A stretch of DNA of 64,000 bases from Prosthecobacter sp. (GTDB lineage Bacteria; Verrucomicrobiota; Verrucomicrobiia; Verrucomicrobiales; Verrucomicrobiaceae). Positions 26,558 to 37,111 of this stretch are shown here, in pieces. The stretch is taken from positions 620,001 to 684,000 of the forward strand of contig NZ_JAXMIH010000006.1 of assembly GCF_034366625.1 (NCBI RefSeq). The letters are read 5' to 3'. Within the stretch, counting starts at the first letter, position 1. Each line of letters starts with the position of its first letter. A model generated the notes under the pieces. The model saw only the letters and a list, made by a program, of their open reading frames with translations. It was not told the origin of the DNA and did not search any database. The position numbers and the translations under genes are program-made.

Positions 26558-26854
26558 ATGCCTGAAGCCGATGACGACGCGATTCCCGAACTGGTGGAGC
26601 ACCCCATCGGCCCGGAGCTTGATCTCCACACCTTCCGGCCGGATGAAATCAGCAGCCTGCTGCCCGAATACTTCGCCGAATGCCGGAAGCGCGGCATCCT
26701 CCGCGTCCGCATCATTCACGGCAAAGGCAGCGGCACGTTGCGAACCGGCGTGCATCAGTTGCTCACGAAACTGCCCGAAGTTCAGCAATGGATCTGGCCC
26801 GCCGATGAAACCAGCGGCTCCTGGGGCGCGACGTGGGTGGTTTTGAAGGCGTGA
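26558..26854 (+). CDS. Smr-domain protein
   Basis: 98 aa, essentially one Smr domain as found at the C-terminus of MutS2: LDLHTFRPDEI, VRIIHGKGSGTLRTGVHQLL (the HGKGxG loop) and SGSWGATWVVLK. Stand-alone Smr proteins bind or nick nucleic acids (DNA branch structures or RNA). Cytoplasmic. Start ATG 26558. It is divergent from the SulP gene and convergent with the 165-aa membrane protein (four-base gap). Confidence 0.88.
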   Translation: MPEADDDAIPELVEHPIGPELDLHTFRPDEISSLLPEYFAECRKRGILRVRIIHGKGSGTLRTGVHQLLTKLPEVQQWIWPADETSGSWGATWVVLKA

Positions 26855-26858
26855 GCAA

Positions 26859-27356
26859 TTACTGCGTCCACTTCGAGCTCGTCCACACCTTCGGCTTCGC
26901 GTTCTCCAGCTTTTCGAGATCGAGGGGCGTGTGGTTCTTCACTTCCAGTTTCTGGCCGCGGATGTCGAGGGTCAGAGGGCCGGTGAGGTCGGCTTTTTCC
27001 AGCCAAAAGCGCAGGCGGATGTCGGCAGTGGTATGGGCCTCGACGCTGGCGGGGCGCTCGACGGGCAGGATGAAAGGGGGCACATCCTTGCCAGCGGCAT
27101 TGATCAGGCGCACGTCCGGCGGTTGCATGGAAAGCGGGCGGGGGCTGGTGTTCTTGTAGCGGACTTCGAGATCGAGCCGGGCATTGCCAAAATCACGCTC
27201 CAGCGTGCAGCGGCGGAGCTGCAGGGGCGAATCAGCGTTCATCCCGGCCACGGGGCCGTCTTCGACCGGGGTGGTGTTCGATTGAAAGGACCACCAGATG
27301 GCGATGCCGCCCACGAGGAGCAGCAGCCAGACTTCGAATCGTTGGAACAAACGCAT
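26859..27356 (-). CDS. Membrane-anchored protein of unknown function
   Basis: 165 aa. ATG 27356 is chosen because it places a single hydrophobic helix (VWLLLLVGGIAIWWSFQ) near the N-terminus; the upstream open frame adds nonsense-like residues. The remaining 130 residues form an extracytoplasmic beta-rich domain (NARLDLEVRYKNTSPRPLSM, LTLDIRGQKLEVKNHTP), reminiscent of immunoglobulin-like sandwiches. No family is recognised. It is divergent from trigger factor (134 bp). Confidence 0.65.
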   Translation of the reverse strand: MRLFQRFEVWLLLLVGGIAIWWSFQSNTTPVEDGPVAGMNADSPLQLRRCTLERDFGNARLDLEVRYKNTSPRPLSMQPPDVRLINAAGKDVPPFILPVERPASVEAHTTADIRLRFWLEKADLTGPLTLDIRGQKLEVKNHTPLDLEKLENAKPKVWTSSKWTQ

Positions 27357-27489
27357 GAGGGGAAGAACCGGGTTTTCCGGGGTTGTCAAACCGGGAAGTT
27401 GCCCTAGCATGCCCGCCCCCCGGACCCGGCGGCTGGTTTGCAGCCCCGCCTTGGTCTTGAGGAACACGTTTTCTCCCCCATTTTCCCCC

Positions 27490-28839
27490 ATGAACATCAA
27501 CGTCGAACACCAGCCCAACTGCCGCGCCGTCGCCCACGTGCGCGTTCCTGCCGATCAAGTCGGCAAAGAGCGTGACGAGATCATCACCTACTTCGCCAGC
27601 ATGGTGCGCCTGCCCGGCTATCGCCCCGGCAAAACGCCGAAGAGCATCGTCGCCAAGCGTTACGAGAACGAGGTGAAGGACGAACTCGAGAAAAAGCTCA
27701 TCAGCGAAGGCCTGCGCCAGGCTGTGAAGAGCGAAGGCCTCGAACTCCTGAACGTCCTCGCCGTGAACGACAAGATGTATCACGACACGGACAAGAGCTT
27801 CAGCTTCACCATCGAGATGAGCCTCGCACCGAAGTTTGAGCTGCCTGAATACACCGGCATTCCCGTCAAACTCCCGCGCATCGAAATCACCGACGCCGAT
27901 GTGGACCACGATCTCCTTCACCTCCGCGAACACCAGGCCACCTATGAAGACGTGGACCGTGCCGCCGCCATTGGCGATGTCGTCGTCCTCAGCGTCACCG
28001 GCAGCCTCGACGGCCAGCCGCTCGGCGAAGCGATGCCCGACGCACCTGCTCATCTCATGGAGATGAAGGAAAACTGGTTCCTCCTCGCTGAAGAAGATGA
28101 TTTCCTCCCCGGCTTCTACGCAGGTCTTGTCGGCATCGCCAAAGATGAGGAGCGCACGCTCAACATCACCCTGGCCGACGACTTCAACTTTGAAGCCCTG
28201 CGTGGCAAAACGATCGCCCTGGCCGCCAAATGCCTCAGCGTGAAAAACAAGGCCGTGCCTGAACTCACCGAAGAACTCATCAAGAAGGTCGGTGGAGATG
28301 ACATGACGCTCGAAACGCTGCGCGAAGAAGTGCGTGACGCCATCCGCCGCCGCCGCGAGCAGGCTCGTGACTCGGCGAAGGCCAATCAGGTCATCGCCCA
28401 TCTCTTTGAGAAGGTGGAATTTGAACTGCCGCAGGAAGTCGTGAACCGCGAAGCCCAGCGCCGCACCAATGAGATCGCCATGCGTGCCATGCAGCAGGGC
28501 ATCGGCGAGGAAGAACTCATGAAGCAGCAGGACGAGATCCTCAACAGCGCCACCAATCAGGCCCGCCAAAACGTGAAGGTGAGCTTCATCCTCGAACAAA
28601 TCGCGAAGAAGGAATCTCTCGAAGTCCCCGGCCAGAAGATCGCCATGGCCCTCGCCCAGCTTGCCGAGCGTCAGAAGGTGCCGGCGAAGAAATTCATGGC
28701 CGAAGCTCAGAAGAGCGGCCTCATCGACAATGTCCGCGGTGACCTGCTCCTGCAGGAAGCCATGGAGTTCCTCAAGGACAAGGCCGCCGTCGAAGAAACC
28801 GACCCCGAGCCGGAACACTGCGACGCGCACAGCAAGTGA
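27490..28839 (+). CDS. tig: Trigger factor (ribosome-associated chaperone)
   Basis: 449 aa. The N-terminal ribosome-binding domain carries GYRPGKTPKSIVAKRY (usual GFRxGKxP signature). A FKBP-like middle domain (residues 150-240; IGDVVVLSVTGSL, DFLPGFYAGLVGI) and a long helical C-terminal substrate-binding domain (250-435) follow. It shields nascent chains at the ribosome exit tunnel. ATG 27490 begins MNINVEHQPNCRAVAHVRV, the family start. clpP/clpX, which commonly follow tig, are not present here; instead a GTCAAG element and a DUF1080 gene on the other strand follow. Confidence 0.94.
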   Translation: MNINVEHQPNCRAVAHVRVPADQVGKERDEIITYFASMVRLPGYRPGKTPKSIVAKRYENEVKDELEKKLISEGLRQAVKSEGLELLNVLAVNDKMYHDTDKSFSFTIEMSLAPKFELPEYTGIPVKLPRIEITDADVDHDLLHLREHQATYEDVDRAAAIGDVVVLSVTGSLDGQPLGEAMPDAPAHLMEMKENWFLLAEEDDFLPGFYAGLVGIAKDEERTLNITLADDFNFEALRGKTIALAAKCLSVKNKAVPELTEELIKKVGGDDMTLETLREEVRDAIRRRREQARDSAKANQVIAHLFEKVEFELPQEVVNREAQRRTNEIAMRAMQQGIGEEELMKQQDEILNSATNQARQNVKVSFILEQIAKKESLEVPGQKIAMALAQLAERQKVPAKKFMAEAQKSGLIDNVRGDLLLQEAMEFLKDKAAVEETDPEPEHCDAHSK

Positions 28840-28852
28840 TGCGGCTGCGCCG

Positions 28853-28946
28853 TCAAGGATTCGTCAAGAGGTCAAGGAATGGTCAAGTCGGTCACTACCA
28901 CGACACTTGACCACTTCTTGACCGGTGAAGCCTTGACTCCTTGACC
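28853..28946. repeat. GTCAAG/CTTGAC inverted-repeat element, copy 2
   Basis: Four GTCAAG hexamers in the left half (CGTCAAGGATTCGTCAAGAG, then GGTCAAGGAATGGTCAAG) face four CTTGAC hexamers in the right half. The design and spacing match the element after tal at 5714-5796. Here it fills the gap between the convergent tig and DUF1080 genes, which favours a terminator-like role. Confidence 0.7.
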
Positions 28947-28949
28947 CGA

Positions 28950-29675
28950 TCACAACTCCTTGATCGAAACATTCCTGAACTGAATCAGGCTGGAGGCCGG
29001 AGAAAGTTCGCCGGTCTTCGCATTTTTACCGCCGTGGTGCTGGAGGCCGAGTTTTCCCTTTGAGGGAACGCCGGGAAGCTGCGCGTTTTCGATCACGGTT
29101 TTGCCATTCAACACGACGGTGAGGCGGTCGCCTTTCATCGTGATCTCAAAGGTGTTCCATTCACCCACCGGTTTGTCGGCCTTCACCTTCGGGGTCACAC
29201 CAGCGCGGACTTCGGGCGGCATGGTTTTGTCCATGCGATAGCCATAGACTTCACCGGAACCGACCGGCCAGCACCAGATGTTGATCTGGGATTTGCCCAC
29301 GCCGCGCAGGTAGATGCCGGAGTCAGCGTTCGGCGTCGGGATTTTGATCTCCTTGCCGTTTTCATCGAGCTTGTGCGTGCCATCGGGCAACACGACCGGC
29401 ATGTCGTAGAGACCGGTGGTCTGCTTGAGTCGCCAGTCGATCTTCAGCGTGAAATCGCCGTATTCCTTCGCGGTCCACAGGTTCTTGTCCTTCCCCGGCG
29501 CCTCGCTGCAAGCGTCGTAATCAATGACACCGTCGATCACCTTCCAGTGACCGTTGTCGCCTTCAGGCACGACCCAGTTGGCGAAGTCTTTGCCGTTGAA
29601 CAGCGGGGTGAAGCCTTCGTCAGCCGCGAAAGCAGCGGCAGACAGGGCAAGGAGGGAGAGCAGGATCGTCTTCAT
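28950..29675 (-). CDS. Exported DUF1080 (3-keto-disaccharide hydrolase-like) protein (2)
   Basis: 241 aa. ATG 29675 opens a signal peptide (KTILLSLLALSAAAFAAD). The whole mature part is a DUF1080 domain: FTPLFNGKDFANWVVPE, WKVIDGVIDYD, SGIYLRGVGKSQINIW, GEWNTFEITMKGDRLTVVLN and KGKLGLQHHG. It lacks the extra N-terminal module of the paralogue at 17047-18021. A role in carbohydrate (3-keto-glycoside) breakdown outside the cytoplasm is likely by family. It is divergent from recQ (51 bp between starts). Confidence 0.9.
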   Translation of the reverse strand: MKTILLSLLALSAAAFAADEGFTPLFNGKDFANWVVPEGDNGHWKVIDGVIDYDACSEAPGKDKNLWTAKEYGDFTLKIDWRLKQTTGLYDMPVVLPDGTHKLDENGKEIKIPTPNADSGIYLRGVGKSQINIWCWPVGSGEVYGYRMDKTMPPEVRAGVTPKVKADKPVGEWNTFEITMKGDRLTVVLNGKTVIENAQLPGVPSKGKLGLQHHGGKNAKTGELSPASSLIQFRNVSIKEL

Positions 29676-29726
29676 GGTCTCAAGAGAACGAAACAGGCGA
29701 GGTTTGCATTGCAGGCAGAAGCCTGA

Positions 29727-31691
<1,965 letters not shown>

Positions 31692-31702
31692 TGCAGCAGA
31701 TC

Positions 31703-31949
31703 GAGCCGGAGGCTCACAAGAAATTAGCCGGTGGTGAAACCACCGGAAAACATGCCAACAACGTTCCAATGCATGTCGCGCCCCGGAGGGCGCGCGAGAA
31801 GCACGCGAAGATGCTGTGGCCTTGCGCACGCTTCTCGCGCCCTTTCAGGGCGCATCGGCTGTGAATGGCGCGGTGCCGGCTTCAGTCCGGTGGTTCTCGA
31901 TGGCTTCGCCATCTCCACCACCGGCTAATTTCTCCCGAGCCTCCGGCTC
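31703..31949. repeat. Long near-palindromic repeat, copy C type
   Basis: The arms GAGCCGGAGGCTC...AATTAGCCGGTGGTG (from 31703) and CACCACCGGCTAATT...GAGCCTCCGGCTC (to 31949) are imperfect inverted copies about 50 bases long. Inside, GAGGGCGCGCGAGAAG faces CTTCTCGCGCCCTTTC. The element starts 12 bp after recQ and swallows the 3' end of the minus-strand glycosidase-like gene. It shares the CGCCCTTTCAGGGCG core with the elements at 18.1 and 20.8 kb but has different outer arms. Confidence 0.75.
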
Positions 31950-33041
31950 GTCAGAGGATGCCGCGCAGCACTGCTTTCCAGTGACTTGCCTCATCAGTTC
32001 AAAAAAACCCTTCTTCCGCTCACTTGAGATGCGCCAGTTCACCGGGATGCTTTGATAGCCGTCGTCGAAGCCCTCGCCCTTCATGCGGAAGTCGAAGAAG
32101 CCCCAGGAAACGTGTTCCTTCACGGCGGTGGTGAAGTTATTGTCGGGCTGGTCGAAGTCGAAATGATCGTCCTCGTTGTTTACTATGGGGATGTTCCGGT
32201 CGCCACGCGCGGTTTTGACCTTGGCGATGAACTTGCGCATCGCGTCCGGGCCTTTGACGCCATTGCCATGGATGAGCAGGAAGTCGGAATGCTCGATCAC
32301 GTTCGGCGTCGGCACCGCGCCGCCGCCGAACGACGTTCCGACGAGCAGGCGGCGGCCATCGACCGTCGTCATGCCTTTCACCCGCTGGATCAGTTCATGC
32401 ACGCGGCCCGGCTTCAGGATGGCGTGATCGTACTTCACGTTGGCTTCGTTGTTGACCTCGATGAGCACGTTCCGCCAGTTTTTGGAGAGAACCCAGAGCG
32501 CGGTGGCATCGACGGCGGCGATGACGGCTTGTTCGTCCTTGAGACGCTGATCCTGGCCGAAGTAAAACACGCCGAGAATCACTACCATGCCCAGTTCATC
32601 GGCTTTCTTGATGATTTCCTCCGCACGCATGAGGTAATCGCCGCGCAGCGTGCCGTCGTCGTTGATGGCGGAGTTGTGCCAGGGCTGATCCTTCGAGTAG
32701 CCGTAGGGCGAACCGCCTTGCAGATTCAACGTGAAGGCCAGCAGGCCGTGCTTCCGCCATTCCGGCATCGCGGCGATGAATTCGCGCGTGTTGCGCCCCG
32801 CGCTCCACTTGTTCGTGTCGGGATAGGCCCAGTTCTTCACGGTCTCCGGATTTCGATCATCGAAAATGCCCTGCACCATGCGCGAGTTCATGAGCAGACC
32901 CTCGATCCGATGCCCCTGCCACTCGCGGCCTGCGTAGGTCGGCTTGCCGTTGAGATGAAAATCCTCTCCCTGGATGCTGACGACGGTTTCGGCTCGCAGA
33001 AAGCTGCCAAGGAGCATGAGTGGAAAAACAAGCCTGTTCAT
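31845..33041 (-). CDS. Exported glycoside hydrolase-like (cellulase-fold) protein
   Basis: 398 aa with signal peptide MNRLVFPLMLLGSFLRAE (ATG 33041). A TIM-barrel glycosidase of GH5/clan-A type is suggested by WRKHGLLAFTLNLQGG, MVVILGVFYFGQ, VLIEVNNEANVKYDH (NE acid/base) and a later IPIVNNEDDHFDFD near the nucleophile strand. The domain proper ends at about KKGFFELMRQVTGK; the last about 35 residues are encoded inside palindromic repeat C, so the C-terminus is probably a readthrough tail created by the repeat. Substrate unknown. Confidence 0.8.
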   Translation of the reverse strand: MNRLVFPLMLLGSFLRAETVVSIQGEDFHLNGKPTYAGREWQGHRIEGLLMNSRMVQGIFDDRNPETVKNWAYPDTNKWSAGRNTREFIAAMPEWRKHGLLAFTLNLQGGSPYGYSKDQPWHNSAINDDGTLRGDYLMRAEEIIKKADELGMVVILGVFYFGQDQRLKDEQAVIAAVDATALWVLSKNWRNVLIEVNNEANVKYDHAILKPGRVHELIQRVKGMTTVDGRRLLVGTSFGGGAVPTPNVIEHSDFLLIHGNGVKGPDAMRKFIAKVKTARGDRNIPIVNNEDDHFDFDQPDNNFTTAVKEHVSWGFFDFRMKGEGFDDGYQSIPVNWRISSERKKGFFELMRQVTGKQCCAASSDEPEAREKLAGGGDGEAIENHRTEAGTAPFTADAP

Positions 33042-33117
33042 GCGGCTCCAAACGTGATTTCGGTCAGAGCATTGCGGAGAAAACAAATCCTTGCCAGAAC
33101 GCCTGTTTTTTGGCGGT

Positions 33118-34383
33118 ATGAACATCGCCATGCGCATTCTTCCGCTTCTTTCCATCCTCCTCGCCGCCGTCAGCCTGCGTGCTGAATCCTTGCTGCCTCC
33201 GAACGCCCGAGTCGCCGTGATTGGCGACAGCATCACGGAGCAGAAGATCTATTCCAAATACATCGAGGCCTACCTGCTGGCCTGCACGGGGCGCAGCGAC
33301 ATCAAGGTGTTCCAGTTTGGTTGGAGCGGCGAGCGTGCCGGAGGATTCGCGGCACGGCTTGAGAATGACCTCGCGGTGTTCAATCCGAACGTCGCCACGA
33401 CCTGCTACGGCATGAACGACGGCAGCTACACCGCCTTCACACCGCAGATCGGCGGCGAGTATGAGAAAAACATGCGCGCCATCCTGGCCGGATTCAATAA
33501 GGCCGGCGTGAAAGTGGTGGCGGTGGGTTCGCCTGGGGGAGTCGATCCTGATTTCTTCACGCGGCCGACGATCAAGGGCGAGATCTACAATGAAAACCTC
33601 GCGCAGCTTCGCGACATCGCGAAGAAGCTCGCGGAGGAGAACAAACAGCCCTTTGCGAACGTGCATGACACGATGATGAGCGCTCTCGCCAAATCGAAAG
33701 CGGCGCTTGGCAAGGGCTACGGTCCCTTCGGCGGCGATGGCTTCCATCCGGCACCAGCGGGTCAACTATTGATGGCGCAGGCGTTCCTGAAGGCGCTCGG
33801 TTTCGACGGTGAGATCGGCACGATCACGGTGGACATGAAGGGCGAGTGTACGGCGAGCAGCGGGCATGCCGTCATAGCGGGCAAGGGCGGCAGCGTGACA
33901 CTGGAGAGCACGAAGTGGCCCTTCGTTTTCGATGCCGATCCGACAAGTGCCGGCAGCAACCGCAGCATCCTGCCCTTCACCAGCTTCAATCAGGACCTGA
34001 ACCGCCTCACTTTGCAGGTGAAGAATCTCGGTTTCGCCAAGGCGAAGGTCACTTGGGGTGCGCAGAGCAAGGAATTCACGCGTGACCAGCTCGAAGCGGG
34101 TATCAATCTCGCCGCCGAGTTCACCCAGACACCGTTTGATGCCGCGTTCGCCAGTTTAACCAACGCCATCACGCTGAAGGAGAGTTTTGAAACGGCCCTG
34201 GTCAAGGGTCTGGTCACGCACATGCGCGTGGTGGCTGCAGAAGCTGCCGAGGAAGCCAAGGTGGCCGTCGCGCTGGCGAAACTGAAGAAGAAACTCGCCG
34301 ACGAGCACGCGAAGATGGATGCCAACGTGCGCAAGCAGATCAAACCCGTCACGCACTCGATCAAGGTCGAGGAAGTGCTCTGA
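33118..34383 (+). CDS. Exported SGNH/GDSL hydrolase
   Basis: 421 aa. ATG 33118 or 33130; the segment AMRILPLLSILLAAVSLRAE is a signal peptide. VAVIGDSITEQ is block I with the nucleophile Ser, CYGMNDG block III-like, and GGDGFHPAPAGQ block V with the catalytic Asp/His. The C-terminal 180 residues (VKNLGFAKAKVTWG, AKVAVALAKLKKKLADEH) are a separate beta/helical part. It acts as a secreted esterase or lipase, probably on carbohydrate esters given the neighbourhood. It is divergent from the glycosidase-like gene (76 bp). Confidence 0.88.
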   Translation: MNIAMRILPLLSILLAAVSLRAESLLPPNARVAVIGDSITEQKIYSKYIEAYLLACTGRSDIKVFQFGWSGERAGGFAARLENDLAVFNPNVATTCYGMNDGSYTAFTPQIGGEYEKNMRAILAGFNKAGVKVVAVGSPGGVDPDFFTRPTIKGEIYNENLAQLRDIAKKLAEENKQPFANVHDTMMSALAKSKAALGKGYGPFGGDGFHPAPAGQLLMAQAFLKALGFDGEIGTITVDMKGECTASSGHAVIAGKGGSVTLESTKWPFVFDADPTSAGSNRSILPFTSFNQDLNRLTLQVKNLGFAKAKVTWGAQSKEFTRDQLEAGINLAAEFTQTPFDAAFASLTNAITLKESFETALVKGLVTHMRVVAAEAAEEAKVAVALAKLKKKLADEHAKMDANVRKQIKPVTHSIKVEEVL

Positions 34384-34389
34384 TCTGCG

Positions 34390-35949
34390 CTACAGAAAGT
34401 CCTCCCAAGGCAGCAGCCGGAAAAACCAATAACCCACACGGCGGCTCAGCGGCGCGTGCGGATCGGTGTGGTGCACCTTGCTCCGTCCGTCGGGTCGTTG
34501 GCCTGACCAGAGGATGGAACCCTTGCTGGTGCGCGTGATGTGCCAGCAATGGGTGGGTTGCAGGTCTTCGAGGAGATAAGACTTCAATCGCGAGGCAAGG
34601 GCGGCGCTCTGGATGATCACGCCGGTCTCCGTGTTGATGTACTTTGAGCGCGGATCCATGTTGTAGGAGCCGATGAAGGAGACGCGGTCGTCCACAACGA
34701 TGCCCTTGGTGTGCATCCCCATGGGCGTGAGCCGTTTGACGCGAATGTAATCCCTGCGCGATGGCGCACGGGCGTTGAGCTCATAAAGACCGATGCCAGT
34801 GTCGAGAGCATCCGAGCGCCGGTTGGCGATGCCTGCCATGGCCGGGAGCCCGTCGATGGAGGCCAGAGAATTGGTGAGCACCTGCACGCCGACGCCGCGT
34901 GCGGAAATCTGCCGCAGCAATTCGAGTGTGTCTTTTTGCGGGATGAAGTAGGCGGCATGCATCACCACCTCGGATCTGGCATTGCGCATGGCATTCTCCA
35001 CCTGGCGGCTCACGGGTGATGAGACACGAGTCTGCCGCAGCATGCGTTCCGGCGGATCGGACACAAAATCGTATTCCGCCCAGATCATGCGACCGCTCAT
35101 CTGGCGCAGGACTTTGAGGGATTCGGCGCGGCTCAGCGAGGTGGGGAAGGGGCAGCCGTTTCTTCTGGCGAGAGAGCGTTTCTTGCGGGCGATGTGATCA
35201 CGCAGTTTCTGCAGCTCCTTGCGTTCGCGGTCGGTGACCTTGGCCTGATCGTCAATGCGCGTGAGTGGCGAGGACCAATAGACGTCGAACGACTTTGCCG
35301 AGTCATTCACCACCGGCCCGATGGCGATGAAGTCGAGATCGCGCATGTTGCGCTCGCGATGGATGCCAAAATAGGTGTCGCCGAGGTTGCGTCCGCCACC
35401 GATGACGATGGCGTTGTCCGCCACCATGAGCTTGTTGTGCATGCGGCTCTGAATGCGGTCGATTTCTCCGATCACCGGGATCGGATTGCCGGCAAAGATG
35501 CCCTTCAGATCTGTCATCGGATTGAAGAAGCCCACCTGAATGTTCGGATGCGCGGCCAGTGCGGCACTGCTCACTTCTTTCTGCGCGTCGCCGGTGATGT
35601 CCAGCAGCAGGCGGACACGCACGCCGCGATCCGCCGCGGCCAGCAAGCGGTCGGCGAAGACCGTGCCGACGACATCGTCCCGCCAGATGAAGTACTGCAC
35701 ATCCAGCGTCCGCTGCGCCGACTCCACCATCGCCAGGCGAGCGAGATAAGATTCCTCGCCGTCCGGCAGAATTTCGAAGCCGGACGTGCCGCTGCGATGC
35801 ACGGTGCGCTCACGGCAGGCGTGTGAAAGGGTCTCCTGACTGACGAATCCGACGGTGGGCAACGCTGCCGCATCCGGCCTTGAAGTGCCGCATGAGGCCA
35901 GCCCCAAAACAGTCAGTCCGCAAATCAGAAAACGAGGCACAAGATTCAT
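34390..35949 (-). CDS. Phospholipase D-family lipoprotein (cardiolipin synthase-like)
   Basis: 519 aa from ATG 35949. Lipoprotein signal: RFLICGLTVLGLASCGTS, with Cys20 lipidated. Two HKD motifs mark the phospholipase D fold: HNKLMVADNAIVIGGG and HTKGIVVDDRVSFIGSYN. Overall it resembles the ClsC/YmdC-type enzymes, which transfer phosphatidyl groups, but the lipoprotein anchor points to the periplasmic side of a membrane. Convergent with the SGNH gene (six-base gap) and divergent from the creatininase gene. Confidence 0.9.
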   Translation of the reverse strand: MNLVPRFLICGLTVLGLASCGTSRPDAAALPTVGFVSQETLSHACRERTVHRSGTSGFEILPDGEESYLARLAMVESAQRTLDVQYFIWRDDVVGTVFADRLLAAADRGVRVRLLLDITGDAQKEVSSAALAAHPNIQVGFFNPMTDLKGIFAGNPIPVIGEIDRIQSRMHNKLMVADNAIVIGGGRNLGDTYFGIHRERNMRDLDFIAIGPVVNDSAKSFDVYWSSPLTRIDDQAKVTDRERKELQKLRDHIARKKRSLARRNGCPFPTSLSRAESLKVLRQMSGRMIWAEYDFVSDPPERMLRQTRVSSPVSRQVENAMRNARSEVVMHAAYFIPQKDTLELLRQISARGVGVQVLTNSLASIDGLPAMAGIANRRSDALDTGIGLYELNARAPSRRDYIRVKRLTPMGMHTKGIVVDDRVSFIGSYNMDPRSKYINTETGVIIQSAALASRLKSYLLEDLQPTHCWHITRTSKGSILWSGQRPDGRSKVHHTDPHAPLSRRVGYWFFRLLPWEDFL

Positions 35950-36021
35950 CCATGTACAATTCCTGTTCAGGACAAACTTGCAAGTCTGCCAAAAACGAAC
36001 GTGGGAGTCCGTTCTACCTCC

Positions 36022-36780
36022 ATGCTCCTGACCGATCTCGCCTGGCCTGCCGTTGCCGCCCTCGATAAAAACACTCCTGTCATCTTTCCCGTGGCCGCGC
36101 TGGAGCAGCACGGGCGGCATATGCCGGTCTTCACCGACAGCATGCTTACGAACGAGCTTGTGCGCCGTGCGGAGGCTGCGCTGGGTGATCGCGTGTTGAT
36201 CGCGCCGCTGATGTGGCTGGGGAATTCGCATCACCACATGGATTTCCCCGGCACTTTGTCGGCGGAGCCGCGCTTGTATCTCGATCTGCTCAACGGGCTG
36301 ATGGACAACTTCATCGCCCACGGCTTCAAGCGTCTCGTTTTCCTCAACGGCCACGGCGGCAACGACATTCCCGGCAAGCAGGCCGTCTTCGAGACGCGGC
36401 AGAAATACCGCGAGCGTAAAGACCTGCTGCTGCTCTTCGCCACTTACTGGAATCTCGGCGCCGAACCTTGGACGCGCGATCCTTCGATCAAACAACGCGT
36501 CATGGGCCATGCCTGCGAATGGGAGACCAGCATGGTCCTGCGTCTGCGCCCCGAACTCGTCGGCGATCTCACAAAAACCAGCGACGTGCCCTTCGGCAAT
36601 GCTTTCGAGCCAGCTTCACGCGGCTGGATCATGACGGATCGCAGCGAACCCGGCCATGTCGGTGATCCGCGTTCTGCGACGGCGGAAAAGGGGGAGGTGT
36701 TGTTTCAATGCTTCACGGAAGAAGTCGTGAAGATGCTGGAACGTGTGATCGCGTGGGATGGAAGGAGCTGGGAAGGATAG
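36022..36780 (+). CDS. Creatininase-family amidohydrolase
   Basis: 252 aa from ATG 36022 (GTG 36001 is a weaker upstream option). Conserved metal-binding blocks ALEQHGRHMPVFTDS (Glu, His, Asp), NSHHHMDFPGTL and FLNGHGGND identify the creatininase/FAPy deformylase family (PF02633). Members hydrolyse creatinine or cyclic amides, or deformylate intermediates; the physiological substrate is not predictable. Cytoplasmic. The small gene at 36785 follows after four bases, so the two may be co-translated. Confidence 0.9.
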   Translation: MLLTDLAWPAVAALDKNTPVIFPVAALEQHGRHMPVFTDSMLTNELVRRAEAALGDRVLIAPLMWLGNSHHHMDFPGTLSAEPRLYLDLLNGLMDNFIAHGFKRLVFLNGHGGNDIPGKQAVFETRQKYRERKDLLLLFATYWNLGAEPWTRDPSIKQRVMGHACEWETSMVLRLRPELVGDLTKTSDVPFGNAFEPASRGWIMTDRSEPGHVGDPRSATAEKGEVLFQCFTEEVVKMLERVIAWDGRSWEG

Positions 36781-36784
36781 CTTT

Positions 36785-37105
36785 ATGCCCACCGCAGACA
36801 CAACGGCACCAACATCCTATGACGAGTGGTTGAATCTCTCGGACGATGAGCGAGACCGCGTACATCGTGAGGTTTGGAACGTCTATGATCGTGATGGCAT
36901 CGGAATCGCGACTATTGCAGCCGGGAGGCTGGCGCTCGTCTGCACGACAAAGGTTTTGGATATGAGAATTGGCACTTATCATGGAGGCGAGTTCGTCCTG
37001 CATATGTGTGTCAGCGACAATGATCTTCCAAAGATGCCAGAGATGCTTAGCCAAAGGTTTGAAGGCTTTCGCGTGATTTGGATGCCGACATCGAATTGGC
37101 GATAA
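36785..37105 (+). CDS. Hypothetical protein
   Basis: 106 aa, acidic, no signal peptide or membrane helix. YDEWLNLSDDERDRVHREVWNVY looks like a helical N-terminus; TKVLDMRIGTYHGGEFVLHMCVSDN and FRVIWMPTS suggest beta strands. I do not recognise the family. Size and composition are like orphan accessory or immunity-type small proteins, but nothing supports a role. It lies tightly between the creatininase (4 bp) and MFS (6 bp) genes on the same strand, so it is probably one transcript. Confidence 0.6.
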   Translation: MPTADTTAPTSYDEWLNLSDDERDRVHREVWNVYDRDGIGIATIAAGRLALVCTTKVLDMRIGTYHGGEFVLHMCVSDNDLPKMPEMLSQRFEGFRVIWMPTSNWR

Positions 37106-37111
37106 CCTATC

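Noticed and set aside
27232..28830. 532-codon minus-strand ORF opposite tig
   Set aside because: Antisense shadow; trigger factor reads on the plus strand with full family similarity.
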